A DNA stretch of 64,000 nt from Ornithodoros turicata (lineage: Eukaryota > Arthropoda > Arachnida > Ixodida > Argasidae), in assembly GCF_037126465.1 (NCBI RefSeq), contig NC_088201.1:136056052-136120051 (forward strand), given 5' to 3'. Shown here in pieces: positions 23,153 to 34,398 of this stretch. A model generated the notes under the pieces. That model was not told the DNA's origin, did no database searches, and saw only the letters and a list, made by a program, of their open reading frames with translations. Every line of letters begins with the position of its first letter. Positions within the stretch are counted from its first letter, which is position 1. Made by a program: the position numbers and the translations under genes.

Positions 23153-23436
23153 TTGCACGTTGAGCGTAACTTGCTTCCTTGCGTCTTCAATGCAATACAA
23201 CACATGGGAATCACGGCAGACGAATCTCGCGACTGACGTCACGGCGTGGCGCTCCTCGATTCCGATGCCACCGCCTGCTCTCATAGTTTCGGTTTCGCTT
23301 TATCGTTTTCGCTGTTTATAAATTATACGCGCACGTTTATACGAAACGGAGGCTGTTGTCAGCATCTGGGGGGTGGTCTCTGCTGAAACCAACCTTCACT
23401 TAATTTTTGCACAACCGTTGCGGATCCTCCCTTTAA

Positions 23437-23982
23437 AGTTTCCGTCCCAAAACACTTACTCGGCCAACAAAAGCGCTTCCAAGTCGCTATCTCTGCACAA
23501 GACAATCATTTCGCTGCCCGGGGTGGAGTCTCTGAATCGGAGGAATTCTTCTCCATCGAATCGTCCAGGCAGCAACAATAACCCGTTTCTAGGTCAACCA
23601 GTTTTTTTCCGGATTCAGGTGACCACGTGTGTGCACCTTCCCAACCCTATTTGGTATTCACACCACGTGATTCACACACAGGACACTGTCTCATAGGTGA
23701 AGGAGATCATTGGCAATAAAGCGCAGAGCAGAGACATTCGCCTAAGGACCGCTCACCTATTGACTCTCCTCCTAAGTTTGAAAACAACTAATGAATTAAC
23801 GACCTCAACACTTGCTGGCCGCTGACGTAGGTGCGACAAAAAAGTACAGAACAGCGATGTTGGATCGTATGACCGTATGATGATCGTATGATCGTAATGA
23901 ACCGCGTTTGAGATGGTCGAAGGAAGGAGTTGCGTAACAACCACAGAACACCGACGAGAACATTGACCGAGTGTTATGTGTC
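23437..23982. other. No gene recognised
   Basis: An open frame on plus at 23373-23696 shows no motif. An aataaa occurs near 23716. Nothing else supported. Confidence 0.4.
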
Positions 23983-24185
23983 CGTGGATGTAATGGCTCG
24001 TTGGATGTAATGGCTCGTTGGACGTACTGGCCCGATGGATGTGATGGCTCGTTGGACGTAATGACCCGTGGACGTAGTGGCCAAAAATGGATGTAACGTC
24101 TCGTTGGAAGTAACGGCACAATGGATGTAACAACATGTTGGACATAACGGCTCGTTTTTGGATGTAATGACACGTTGGATGTAGT
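23983..24185. repeat. 17-bp word array, copy 2 (foldback type F4)
   Basis: About eleven copies of the word ggatgtaatggctcgtt with variants, the same family as 18901-19066, about 5 kb away and here in one orientation. The two loci may be separate small elements or the arms of one old element. Confidence 0.7.
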
Positions 24186-24224
24186 GCAAGGAATCCCGGC
24201 TAACCTTTGAGAGAAGGGAGTCAC

Positions 24225-24300
24225 TGAAAAGGTTAGCCAACGCTAGGACCCGAACCCACATTTTCTGGATTATCGGTCTAGGGCTTTGTGTGTTTGTCCC
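24225..24300 (-). repeat. Possible tRNA-derived SINE fragment
   Basis: On minus, gggttcgggtcc resembles a tRNA B box with one mismatch and is followed by a short conserved-looking segment. No A box was found at proper spacing. Weak. Confidence 0.25.
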
Positions 24301-25380
24301 TCATTCGGAGGCTAACGTTTCCGCTTTTTCTTTGTTAGCGGACTGAGTTCGCGCAAAATCGAAAGACATAATCGAAATTTTGTACCGTATTGTGCATAGC
24401 AACACGTTCCCAAGTGTGAAGATTAATTTCTAATCCAGAAGTGTGAAATATAAAAGAAAGTGGGATCGTCAGTGGGGGTGCGGACGGTTGCTCATTGGAC
24501 AATTCAACCCGTGGGTAAAAATAAGGGGATAAGACGAAAATTGTAACAAACCGTAAAAGAATATACAGTAATAAAAGAATAGTGAACAGCAAGCTTAAGC
24601 GTATCAGGCATTAGAAAATGCTTATTATGATTATGATTTCTCACAAGTGATACATCACATTGCTGCGCTACATACAACTAAGATACTGAGGTTATATTCC
24701 GAACATCGTGCATAATGCACGCGTTTGATACTCGTGCCGATCGCTAGGTTTCGTGTGGCGTTTACTTCAGGGGCCTTTTCTTCCCAGAATAACTGGGTGT
24801 GGTTTCTTATTTGTTGTTTATCATGAGTAAGGAAATGAGCTTTGACATACACATATAACGAGAGAGAATGTGGTGGTGGAATATATGTGCTTCCAACATT
24901 GCTTTCGACATTGTAATACACGCATGTAAACTAACAGATTGCAGCGTTAGATCAGAAATGCTGATTGCTATCTGCAGTTCTGTTATCTGACTTTACGTGA
25001 AAAAACTTGTGGCTTTGTGCGTGTGCTCGTAATTATGCGGAAATTGGTGAGTCTGTATGGCCTATTATAATCTGCGAACCCTCATTGCCGGAGTAGCAAA
25101 GTGCAACTAGTATTTGCGGCACACTGCATTCTCCCTCTCGTGCAACATTGAATACCAAACCACTATACTAACACAATGTTATGTATTCTAACCCCCACAG
25201 CCATCGAGAAAGTTCAGCAACACATATACAGTACAACTTATGGTTTATTGTAGGAAACAGACAAGTACATGTGTATACATACACACAAGTATAAGTAACA
25301 CACAAGTATACATGTGCATAGGGGTGCAGTAGACCGAAAACGAAACCATTTTGGCGTTCGTTACACTCAAAAGCAAAGTT
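24301..25380. other. No gene recognised
   Basis: Low-GC sequence with a short degenerate ACA/TATG microsatellite near 25260-25320. Open frames here have no recognisable motif. Confidence 0.4.
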
Positions 25381-25479
25381 ACCACTACTACCACGGTGGG
25401 TCGCCACAAGCGCACTCTTCCATCCCTCTGAACGGGTGGACTCGCCCGCTTCCGCTCGCCGCTAGGGTGTCTCTGCCCA

Positions 25480-26353
25480 GAGAAAATACGCCGCTAGCGC
25501 GTTCCGTGAACTTTTGTCCAGCACTGTACGTGCCACTAGCCCTACAGGGTATATCGAGAGCACTAACAAACCCAGAAAGACCAGAGAAAACAGAACCTAT
25601 GGACACAATTCAGTTTACAGCTCCCGAATTCACGTCTAGGCGCTGTTGGACAAGCTGTCCAGGTGATTTCTCCGTCGAGACAACATCTTCCCTGAGACAC
25701 ATCTTACACTCCAATCAGAAAAAACTGCAGAGACCTCGCCGTTGTTCCGATATGACATAGATATCACCCAGGCCACAACCAAATGGACTATGTACAGACA
25801 AAGCTTGCAAAAATGAAAAGAAATGCTCAATATCGACAATACATCGCCCGTCAAGCACAAAGTTACCAGTTTGAGTTTTATCGCCAACATCAACAAGAAG
25901 GGCCGGATCAGAAACAACAGCTGGAAGCGTTATATCGTCAGCATCAATGGATGGAGTCTGACTAGATACGAGATCCGAACTCGTCGAAGCGGAACACGCG
26001 CTAGTATCAGGAGGACTTTTACTCGAACATGCAACATTACATAATTCATTTGAACCTTCAACAGATGAATTTCCAGACCGTCGAAAACAAATACCTGTGC
26101 GACCCAAATCCGCCATGAACCCCTTCCTGTAGGTTGCAAAATGAGCATCCACACTCCCACACCATTTGTAACAGCCACCACTACGGTGCGCGCCGCATGG
26201 TCGGCAGATGGATACGGTCAAAATGTTCCGTGCGTTTTTTCCTGTGCTACGGCTAGAGGGCGACACAGAACGACGCGGTTTACCGGGCTTTGAGACAGTA
26301 TTTATCCGTACCCACGTTTCATGCTTTTTATAAAAACGGAAAGTGGTAGACAT
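25480..26353 (-). pseudogene. Mutator-like transposase N-terminal region, decayed
   Basis: The minus frame 26353-25715 (212 residues) begins with a basic segment, passes a Ser/Asp-rich linker, and ends with GRCIVDIEHFF, then HSPFGCGLGD. This is the start of the domain I know from arthropod proteins called Mutator-like transposase (arrangement: RxIVD, then HxxxxGC, then a CxxC). After a stop at about 25715 a second frame continues with GSVFSGLSGFVSALDIPCRA, which fits the next conserved block (GSGFSxLExFxxALDIPC). Catalytic residues further on are absent. Broken by at least one frame change; no element ends found. Confidence 0.6.
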
Positions 26354-26380
26354 ATAAATTTCATGTCTATCGATTCCTGA

Positions 26381-27353
26381 AATATTTCCAGAGAAAGTAA
26401 ATGGAAAGTTTTTTTCGAAATGGCTATAGTAGTTTAATAAAACCTGTTCAAAGAAGGGAGGGAGGGGAGAGAAAAATTTTGTATTTTTTTCGCATTCGTG
26501 CCGTCGCCGTAAAATACATACGACATGTATGAGAAATCTAGTAGCGTAAATATCTTCATCTCGTCTTCCTCTTTATGATGAAACCACCCGCGTCAAAATC
26601 TGCGCGGTGGTTACCGAGAAAAAGCATAAAAACTGTTCCACAGGAAATACACTGGGACGGAGAGCTGGTATGCCCTCTTAAGCGAACAGCGAAAATTATG
26701 TTGCCACGATGTTACAACAATGCACTGTGTTATGAAACGTAAAAAAAGCATTCCTACAGTAATAGGGCTCGTAAACAATTCCGAAGTCATTTATTTTTTA
26801 CCATCATCTAAGAAGGAATAACTCCCTAATAGCAATCTGCTTTGCATTCGCGCCGGGGAGCAAGAAAGTATCTTCAAGCACTTCAATGCAACGCATGAGA
26901 CGCTCCTCCCGGCACGTCACTACCGTGGGCACTCTCGAAGATTTCAGTGTCACTCAGTTCACCACTTACTAGAACATTGCCGTCGTAAAGCGCATCATGT
27001 CATTGCACAATTCATCACAGCCACTGAACCCGCCTGCTGGCACCGGTACGGCGGTGGAAGACCAGAAACACGCATGAACGAAACAGTTCGCAATAATGGC
27101 ATGATGAACTTGCTGCCAGGCCTTTGATAAGTGCCACCTTCCGCTCCAAAGTCAGGGACTTTCATGTACGTTGTTCAGCCACCACGCCGCGAAGAACGAA
27201 ACGAAACTGGGACACTGACGCTCGGACGAATGCAGAGGAGGATACGTTGGGTGGAAAGGGGAGTGCGGTCTGCCTCACAGCTAGCGGCGAGTGAGTAACT
27301 AGTACTGAAAGGCTTTGACCTTGACCTAGCCTGGGGGACCGAACAATGCACAT
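26381..27353. other. No gene recognised
   Basis: No convincing open frame or repeat structure was seen in this stretch. Confidence 0.4.
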
Positions 27354-28260
27354 TAGGCGCGTTTACATGGGCGCATATGTCGACTGAAAGCAACAGTCGA
27401 CTGATCGCAAGATCGACTTGGGACGGTTTACATGGCAGGAAGCGATGCGCCTTAGTCCGCAGGGCAATTCAGTCGACTCAGTCGATGACAGCGCCGCCAA
27501 GGCACTAAAGTGGTCACTTTGCAATTGCATACTGTTTTATCAGTGTGTGACTTCCTTTACTGCGTCCATAAACATTAAAGCCTCCTACCAACGGCTCAGT
27601 CAACAAATGTACACCTTGAACGAGTCTTGTTTTGGCTGCATTGCATGCCAACCAACGTCAACCGTGTCCGTCGCCATATTTATTTTCCGTGTTGCGGGCG
27701 GAGCACGGCGGCAGATGCGGTTGTGACGTAGCGGAAACCGTCGGCACAGTCGACTTGCCCGGTTTACATGGCAAAGGCGAGACGACTCCAGTCGTCTGAT
27801 CTACCCCAACGTAGCGACTTATTTCTGCTGTGTCGACGTCCCCTTTAGGTTGTGGTGATAAGAAGGGTGCCTCATCTTGCGTCACGCTGCGCTGATAACC
27901 TGTCACGCTGCGCTGATAACCTGTCACGCCGCGCTGATAACCTGTCACGCGTTGAGAAGGGGGCGTTCCTGCCAGCTTTAAAAGACTTGTTAGCGACGGC
28001 ATGGGGCTTTTTCCTGACTATCGGCAGGCCGAGCGGAGCTGGGGCTCTCTCTTGTAACTGGTATGTAATAAATGGCTTTTTGTTGAGTATTTCTCGCCTA
28101 TAGATGAGCGAACGCGGATGGCTCCGGGAGTGGGATTGCCTGCGGTGTGGCAGGAAGGAAGAAGTTTCCCACAAGGTCGATGTAGGCGGGTTCACATGGA
28201 GAGGGGAGATCGACCAATCTCGCCCAGTCGACTTATGTCGCCTTCATGTAAACGCGCCTA
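27354..28260. mobile_element. MITE with 'aggcgcgtttacatg' termini
   Basis: The left end (from 27354) taggcgcgtttacatgg and the right end (to 28260) ccttcatgtaaacgcgccta are inverted, each followed inward by a tcgact motif. ATT flanks both sides (27352-27354 and 28260-28262), a possible 3-bp target duplication. The interior holds more copies of a gtttacatgg word and a 21-bp tandem repeat at 27878-27955. No transposase. A related terminus (catgtaaacgcggcta) occurs near 54008. Confidence 0.65.
27878..27955. repeat. 21-bp tandem repeat (about 3.5 copies)
   Basis: The unit cacgctgcgctgataacctgt repeats without gaps inside the MITE. The last copies carry one substitution (gccgcg). Confidence 0.85.
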
Positions 28261-28420
28261 TTATCAGCCGTAGGTACTTACCGGTGATGGAATTTCGAGA
28301 TATCCGTACTCGGGCAAAAAAAAAGCTTCCACTTAAAAGAATCCAAATACATAGGAAGCATTGGGACAAGGATCAGGACGCAATAAAAATTTGAGATAAC
28401 CGATATTTCGAGATAAGCGA

Positions 28421-28678
28421 TGTGATGTACGGGCCAGCCAGGAGACCTGGGAGGCGTCCACGGGAGAGGAGAGTTTAGTTGGAGAGTGGAGAGAAGTTGG
28501 GAGAGAGAGAAAACCCGCGCATGACTGGGGGAGGGGGCTCTCTCTCTCTCAGGGTGAAGCGGGACGGTTGGAGGTGTGCGCGTCTTGTGTGTGGATCGGT
28601 GGTGTACGGTTGTCGGTGACCGACGGCGTTACGAGTTAAAATAACGTAGTAGTGTAAATAAATGCATCATACCCCTGG
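28421..28678 (+). repeat. 5' LTR of the Gypsy element
   Basis: Begins TGTGATGTACGGG and shares its whole length with 34136-34398. It contains a CT/GA-rich block and an aataaa-like signal (gtaaataaatgc) near its end. The end is placed where the two copies stop matching, after ccctgga. Confidence 0.85.
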
Positions 28679-28689
28679 ACTCTGACAAG

Positions 28690-28703
28690 TGGGGGCTCGT
28701 CCC
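28690..28703 (+). promoter_or_regulatory. Primer-binding site, tRNA-Pro type
   Basis: tgggggctcgtccc matches the well-known tRNA-Pro primer site and lies about 11 bp after the 5' LTR. Confidence 0.75.
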
Positions 28704-28721
28704 AAGAACCAGTATACCCGG

Positions 28722-29556
28722 ATGTCGACCGATAACATCGACCAGCGCGGCATGGCGCCGAACCTGGATGTGGCAGGCGGGTTCATCCAAAGCCTACTCG
28801 CACAGACCGACGGCTCTGCCTTGACAAGGGAAAAGGTAGCAGCGGAAGTCCGAAATCTTCTGATGCAGACGCCGATGAACACCAACTTCCTGGACGCCAA
28901 CCCAGCGAACATTGAATCGGTTGCGACACGTGGTTCCGCCGTTGTGCCTGAAAACGCAGCGTCAGCGCCATGGGGACTCGGCGGTGCGTACACGGAGATA
29001 CCCAAGTTTACAGGGTACGAGGACCGCCAAAGCCCGGACAAGTTCCTCCAGCGCTTGGAGGAGTTTTGCGTGACATCCGGGATCACAGAAGACCAACGTC
29101 TTCGCCAAGTAATCCCCGCAGCAATGGAGAGCAGCGCGAAACTTCTGTTCGAGAATTGGACTGGTTTGAGTTGATTGGTTCGAGAAACTTCTGTTCTGTT
29201 CGAAAGTTCGAGAATTGGACAACATTTCTGGACACATTTCGCACAGAGTGGACTACAAGAACCGCCTCAAAGCAGAGCTGCAGCAACGCACTCAGCACCC
29301 TCAACAAAACCTGAGACACTTCATTCACATCATCGCGGAGTTCTATGATCGCATCGGTGAGCCGGTGTCCGACGAGGAGAAAGTTAGTACGGTGCGAAGG
29401 TTGATGCACCCACAGTTTCAAGACCTGGCAGAAAACATGGAGTTCAAAGACCTTCAGGATATGGCAAAGGCAGCTGGGACCCTCATAGAAAAGGCGTGGA
29501 GGCGGCTCAGCTACGTACCACCTACACCAAGTTGCCCAGGACTCAGCATTTGCTGA
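28722..29556 (+). pseudogene. Gypsy gag region, frame-broken
   Basis: From the ATG at 28722 the frame encodes a capsid-like segment (including the IPKFTGYEDRQSPDKFLQRL type of motif) and stops in a 59-bp duplicated insertion (about 29151-29210, flanked by two copies of gagaattggac). Later capsid sequence is found in a different frame (29215-29556, with the FQDLAENMEFKDLQDMAKAA segment), so at least two frame changes have occurred. In an intact element this protein packages RNA. Inactive here. Confidence 0.75.
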
Positions 29557-29753
29557 TCACCGAGCGGCAGCAGCTCCATCGAACAACCAACAGGAGTATG
29601 CAGGACGCACAGTATATCAATGGCCCCTGCTACCATCGGCTGTGCAACCTCAGCCGCTAATGGAAGGGCCTCCGCCAGGAGAATTCCCTACTACACCTAC
29701 CAACAACAGTGGACACAGCCAAGCAGAACCTGTAAATATAAACCTGCAAGATC

Positions 29754-30673
29754 GGTTCCCCTACGGTTTAGAGAGCCTCGTTTCAGAGAATTGCGTTTTA
29801 GAGAACAGGTCACGTTTTAGCGAGTTACGTTTTAGGGAAAAAGAGTCTCGTTTTAGCGAACACCGTTTTAGAGACTCCGGGGCACGTTTTAGGGAATGCC
29901 GTTTTAGAGAAAACAGATTTCGGTTTTGGTATGCTAGCTCCGAAGAACATAAAAGAGGAGGGAAGCACAGAGATGAATATAGTTCTGGCTACTTGTTTGA
30001 GCGAAGAGGAATTATTTTGCAACCGTCACTCCAGCAAGCATACATTTCTTACATAGTTTTATTACACATAAGACATCGTAATAACTAACTCCCTGTGCTC
30101 CCTAAGCGTATCAAGACGGAGTAGTTTGTACAGGTTGAGCTTATGTTGTGTGCTTGTGTTTGTCTTGCTTGCTCTCCCCATCATGGTATCCTCCCCGTGA
30201 GAATACAGGGTGTGTTATTTATTTTTGGAAACTCATCACAGCGCGTTCAGTTAAGAAAGAAAGAAAATCAATAATAATAATAATCAAGTAACAACACACG
30301 CTGTATATTGCTCACAGTGTAGAAAAACTAGCAAATAATATTTCATAAATTTAATTAACTTAAAAATTGTTATTACTTAAAAATTAGTTAGGATGCAGCC
30401 ATACATAAACCTCACCAACTAGCCAGACCTAAACACCATACATAAACACCGGCTTCTACACTGAGCATACAAGAAAAGGGAAAAAAAATCGTTGATGATT
30501 AGTGGGAAGCGAAACCTAAACCAAAATTGTGGTGGATTTCGCTAAAGCTTTATTCTCTAAAACGGTTTTCGCTGAAATGTAACCTACCGCCATCTTCTCT
30601 AAAACGCTATTATCTAAAACGAGGCTCTCTAAAACGGGATCTCTAAAACGAGGCTCTCTAAAATGAACGGCTC
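29754..30673. mobile_element. Foldback element F5 with an 'acgttttagagaa' word array, 11-bp target duplication
   Basis: cctgcaagatc at 29743-29753 is repeated exactly at 30674-30684, giving an 11-bp target duplication. The left arm (29754-29935) and right arm (about 30540-30673) are inverted arrays of a 15-19 bp word around cgttttagagaa; both ends share the word ttagagagcctcg. The interior has no gene. It sits in the Gypsy gag just before the zinc knuckles, in an otherwise continuous frame. Confidence 0.85.
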
Positions 30674-30880
30674 CCTGCAAGATCAGGCTTCAGAAGGAAG
30701 CCACAGCAACCGCAAGGCAGGTCCAGTTTGCCTCCGATGCGGTGGTGTCGGACACCTCGCGAGGTTTTGCGCGACCGGAGCATCGAGGAGCCAGCCCCGC
30801 TGCTACAGGTGCAACAAAGTCGGCCATATCAAGGCAAACTGTCCTGGAAATGCCCGCCGGTAGGGGCTGACCCGGCAAGC
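30674..30880 (+). pseudogene. Gypsy nucleocapsid zinc knuckles
   Basis: Two textbook C-x2-C-x4-H-x4-C knuckles, CLRCGGVGHLARFC and CYRCNKVGHIKANC, lie about 13 residues apart in the frame ending at 30863. They bind RNA in the intact gag. The upstream gag is separated by foldback element F5. Confidence 0.85.
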
Positions 30881-31140
30881 ACCTACGAAGCAACGCTACA
30901 AGTAGCAGCTACGGCCGGGTGCAGGGAGCCATTGCTGGACACTGGTTCAAGTGTGAGTTTATTTGGTGACAGTGCAATGGCTGCAGTGCAGTTAGCAGGA
31001 GCGTCCCCCATGGCAGGAGACACATTCCCTCTGCCTGGCAGCAGGATTCACGGATACAACAGAGTCCATCCGATGCAGAATTCGGTGGGCTGGAGGCTAC
31101 AGGAAGCAACATTTCCTTCATATGCCGGGTCTGTGTAGGG
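30880..31140 (+). pseudogene. Gypsy aspartic protease region
   Basis: The frame 30728-31138 contains LLDTGSSVSLFG, the active-site Asp-Thr-Gly motif of retroelement proteases, about at 30938. Sequence after it is short of a full protease and changes frame at about 31130 into the RT frame. Confidence 0.75.
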
Positions 31141-32463
31141 ATGTGGTTCTGGGTAGGGACTTCCTTGTCGCATCTGATGTCTCCATCCATATGGGTCGTG
31201 GGGGCTGGACTTTGGGCACCGAACCGCAAGAACTGGTCAAGTTTGTGCGGGCTTCCAGCAGTCAACATGTTCATCCTGTGACAGACATCTATGCCCTTGA
31301 CGACCTGTTCCAGGAACCTTTAGTGGAATGTACTGCTGAAATAAATCAAGTGGAACACCAGGAACCCCTTGATGTTCGTATATCAAGCATGTTAGATGAA
31401 TATGGTGATATTTTTACCACAGTGCCAGGATGTACAGACATCACTGAGCACAAGATTGAGACCACAGACAACATTCCAACACGGTGTAAGCTCCGTCCTG
31501 TCAATGCAGAAAAAATGCAGATTATGGATACGTGCCTTCAGGAGATGTTAGACGAGGGCTTGATAGAGGAGAGCACCAGCCCTTGGGCAAGTGCACCAGT
31601 GTTGGTTCCGAAGAGAACTGGGGGGTACCGCCTCGCTAATGACTACAGGGCTTTGAATGCCAAGACCCGTATTCCGGTGTACCCAATGCCAAAGGACCGA
31701 CTGGGTACTCGCCCACCTGGGCAAATCAAATTGGTTTACAAGCCTGGACCCTTCACAAGGTTTCTTCCAAACCCCACTCGCGGCAGATGATATACCCAAG
31801 ACAGCTTTTCTATGTCCCCAAGGCACGTTCCAATTTCGGCGGATGCCTTTTGGCCTGGCCGGAGCACCAGCTACATTCCAGACATTAATGGACAGAGTTC
31901 TGCAGGGCATCAAACACAAGTTTTGCATGGCTTTTCTGTATGATGTTCTCTTATATTCGGAAACCCGGAAGGACCACATTGAACATTTGCGGGATGTGCT
32001 CAACAGACTATGAGCAGCAGGCCTCCCTATCAACCCGGAGAAAGTTCAGCTATGTAGGACCACGTTAAAGTTCCTTGGTCACATCATCTCTCCGGGAGAA
32101 TGCCGGCCAGACCCAGAGAAGGTCCAAGCAGTACAGGACTACCCATGCCCACAAAACGTCAAGGATTTGCGGGCCTTCCTTGGCCTAACAGGGTACTACC
32201 GGAACTTCCTCCCTCACTGCTCCGACACCGCCAGACCCCTAACGTTGCTCTTGCGTAAGGACTCTGCATGGAGCTGGGAATCTAGCCAAGAAGCCGCCTT
32301 CACAGCACTTAAGCACCAGTTAATAGAAGCAGTTTTAAGTCTTCTGACCTCAATCGCCCCTTCATTGTTGAAACGGACGCCAGCGGAGTGGGGATTGCTG
32401 CTGTCCTATTGCAAGAACATGATGGTGTACTGTGTCTGGTTTCCTTCATCAGCAGAACCCTAA
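31122..32463 (+). pseudogene. Gypsy reverse transcriptase, broken and active-site mutated
   Basis: The 31122-31790 frame includes EEGLIEE-type finger sequence (GLIEESTSPWASAPVLVPK) and NDYRALNAKT. The 31657-32013 frame includes SLDPSQGFFQ, the FQFRRMPFGLAGAPATFQ motif, and the catalytic box read as FLYDVLLYS, where the first catalytic Asp is Tyr (codon at about 31938). 32167-32463 adds the connection region (FLGLTGYYRNFL). Frame changes at about 31700 and a stop at 32011 separate the parts. Inactive. Confidence 0.85.
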
Positions 32464-32750
32464 CAGGTGCCGAGTTGATTACACAGTGCAGGAGTGGGAG
32501 TGTCTGGCTGTGGTGTGGGCGCTCGACAAATTCAGACCCCATGTAGAACTCACCAAGTTCGAGGTACATTGTGATCACGCCTCTCTGGCGTGGATGTTCC
32601 GCACGGAGCAAGCCTCCAGCAGAGTAAGACGGTGGGTTCTCCGCCTCGAGGGCTTCAAATGTACTATAAAACACTGCAGAGGCAAGGAAAACATCCCGGC
32701 AGACGCCTTAAGCCGCTTCCCAGCGTCGTCACGTTACCAAGTGTTGTGAG
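32464..32750 (+). pseudogene. Gypsy RNase H region
   Basis: The 32432-32749 frame holds DYTVQEWECLAVVWAL, FEVHCDHASLAWMF and the KENIPADALSR end motif, the standard Gypsy RNase H sequence order. The N-terminal strands (DASxxGIGAVL) are in another frame near 32385. It is cut by frame changes. Confidence 0.8.
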
Positions 32751-33039
32751 GTGCCTGCAGCTGAGGGCTGTGTGGAGTTTGAAGAGACGATAGCAGTGCA
32801 GCACGTGCCAGTATCTGTGTTCTCTGAGCCCCGTGCTTTTGTGAAGGAACAATCAAGTGACCCCCTGCTGCAAAATATCTGCAGCTACATCAACAGCGAA
32901 AGCCTTCCTGACGACTACAAGGAGGCCAAAAAGGTCCAGGACTGGCACAAGGCTGTGAAATAGATGACTACGGTGTACTGTGGCACATCAGTGGTGAAAG
33001 AAGAGCAGCATGGGTCCCACAGCAGCTTTGAACACAGGT

Positions 33040-34053
33040 TTTGCAATTGGGACATGACCACCCTCTAAGTGAAGTAAGTAAGACATGGGCTATTTCAAGT
33101 CTTACCGACGCATCAGAGACCAGTACTTCTGGTTGGGAATGAGAGCGGACATTTCACGTTACATTCGAGCTTGCCAAATATATCAAAGGACAAAGCCTCG
33201 GCAGCAGAAGCCAAAAGGTCTGATGAGCAGTTCTTGGGCTAGGGTACCTATGGAGGAATTGAGTATTGACATAATCGGACCCTTTACAGCAACGCACGTT
33301 ACTAGAAGTATATCCTAGTAATCCTGGACAAGTTTACAAAGTTCATAGAACTATTTCCGCTTCGTGCACAAACATCTAAGGTCATTGTAGACAGGTTGTA
33401 GACTCCTTGAGGTTTTCTGCAGACATGGGGTCCCACGAAGTATCGCAAGTGACAATGGCAAACCATTCGTCAGCAACACGTGGAAACAACTCATGCGACG
33501 CTGGGGAATTGTCGACAGACATACAGTGCCATACAGACCAGCAGGACAGACTGTGGAGCGGCATAATGCTGTTGTAAAGCAGGGCATCATGGCTTACTGC
33601 AACAATCACCGAGATTGGGACAAGCACCTGCACGAAGTTGCGTTCGCCATGCGAACATCCGAGAGTGTGGTGACATGGTACACCCCTGCCTTTCTATGTT
33701 ACGGAAGAGAACTCCGTACTCCATGGATGCCACCACAAAACCCACAGCTGGGAGAGGTACCATCTGCTCATGAATATGGTGTGGAACTCTCTCAGTCCCT
33801 CCAGGACGCTCTTGCATTTGCCCAGGAACAACAACAGCAGATGAGGACTCTGCAGGAAAAGCACTACAACACCGGTCGTCGGCCGTACCAGTTTGCAATA
33901 GGGGACCTCGTCTTACGTGACTCTCATACCTTGAGCAATGCAAGCAAGGGTATCGCCAGCAAGTTGGCTCCGAGAAGAAATGGTCCATATGTGATTTCAG
34001 CCAAAGTGGGACCCAATGCATACAAACTGCGAGATCCACGGTCACGTCGCTAG
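33040..34053 (+). pseudogene. Gypsy integrase, frame-broken
   Basis: 33085-33318 holds the zinc-domain helix (YFWLGM) with CQIY, where the second Cys of the HHCC set is Tyr, and the core start IDIIGPF (first Asp). The second Asp lies in SDNGKPF near 33450 and the Glu in GQTVERHNA near 33560. 33493-34053 continues into the C-terminal domain with the DLVLRDSHTL segment and a KLAPRRNGPYVI chromodomain-like region. Stops and frame changes lie at about 33318 and 33400. Confidence 0.8.
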
Positions 34054-34116
34054 TGCGGAACGGCAAATGTCGACCAACTAACACCCTACTACGAACTTTG
34101 ACCATCTGCACGCTTT

Positions 34117-34135
34117 AAGGGGGGGGGGGGGAGGC
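34117..34135 (+). promoter_or_regulatory. Polypurine tract
   Basis: A run of A and G (aagg, then about twelve G, then gagg) directly precedes the 3' LTR, as expected for plus-strand priming. Confidence 0.8.
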
Positions 34136-34398
34136 TGTGATGTACGGGCCAGCCAGGAGACCTGAGAGGCGTCCACGGGAGAGGAGAGTTCAGTTGGAGA
34201 GTGGAGAGAAGTTGGGAGAGAGAGGAAACCCGCGCATGACTTGGGGGAGGGGGCTCTCTCTCTCTCTCTCAGGGTGAAGCGGGACGGTTGGAGGTGTGCG
34301 CGTCTTGTGTGTGGATCGGTGGTGTACGGTTGTCGGTGACCGACGGCGTTAGGAGTTAAAATAACGTAGTAGTGTAAATAAATGCATCATACCCTGGA
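34136..34398 (+). repeat. 3' LTR of the Gypsy element
   Basis: Matches the 5' LTR over its length, with a few substitutions (for example ctgagaggcg for ctgggaggcg) and a longer CT run. Confidence 0.85.

Larger units (their letters stand above)
21412..23436. mobile_element. Kolobok-like DNA transposon with THAP domain, flanked by TTAA
   Basis: TTAA at 21412-21415 is followed by agggagaatccgca; the complement, tgcggatcctccct, precedes TTAA at 23433-23436. TTAA target duplication plus a THAP domain inside fits the Kolobok superfamily (established association). The element holds a THAP exon on plus (21734 on), an acidic open stretch on minus (23152-22930), and a later mariner-like MITE (22036-22910). 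A transposase core was not recognised, so it is degraded or non-autonomous. Confidence 0.6.
28421..34398 (+). mobile_element. Gypsy-type LTR retrotransposon, inactivated
   Basis: Two long terminal repeats (28421-28678 and 34136-34398) bound an interior with gag, CCHC knuckles, protease, reverse transcriptase, RNase H and integrase in Gypsy order. A primer-binding site matching the tRNA-Pro type and a purine tract are present. The two LTRs differ by only about six substitutions and a few short length changes by eye, so insertion is recent, yet the interior has many frame breaks, a lost RT aspartate and a foldback insertion. No env-like frame was seen. The left flank (28280-28420) and the right flank look like parts of an older DNA transposon; a target duplication is unclear. 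Confidence 0.9.
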
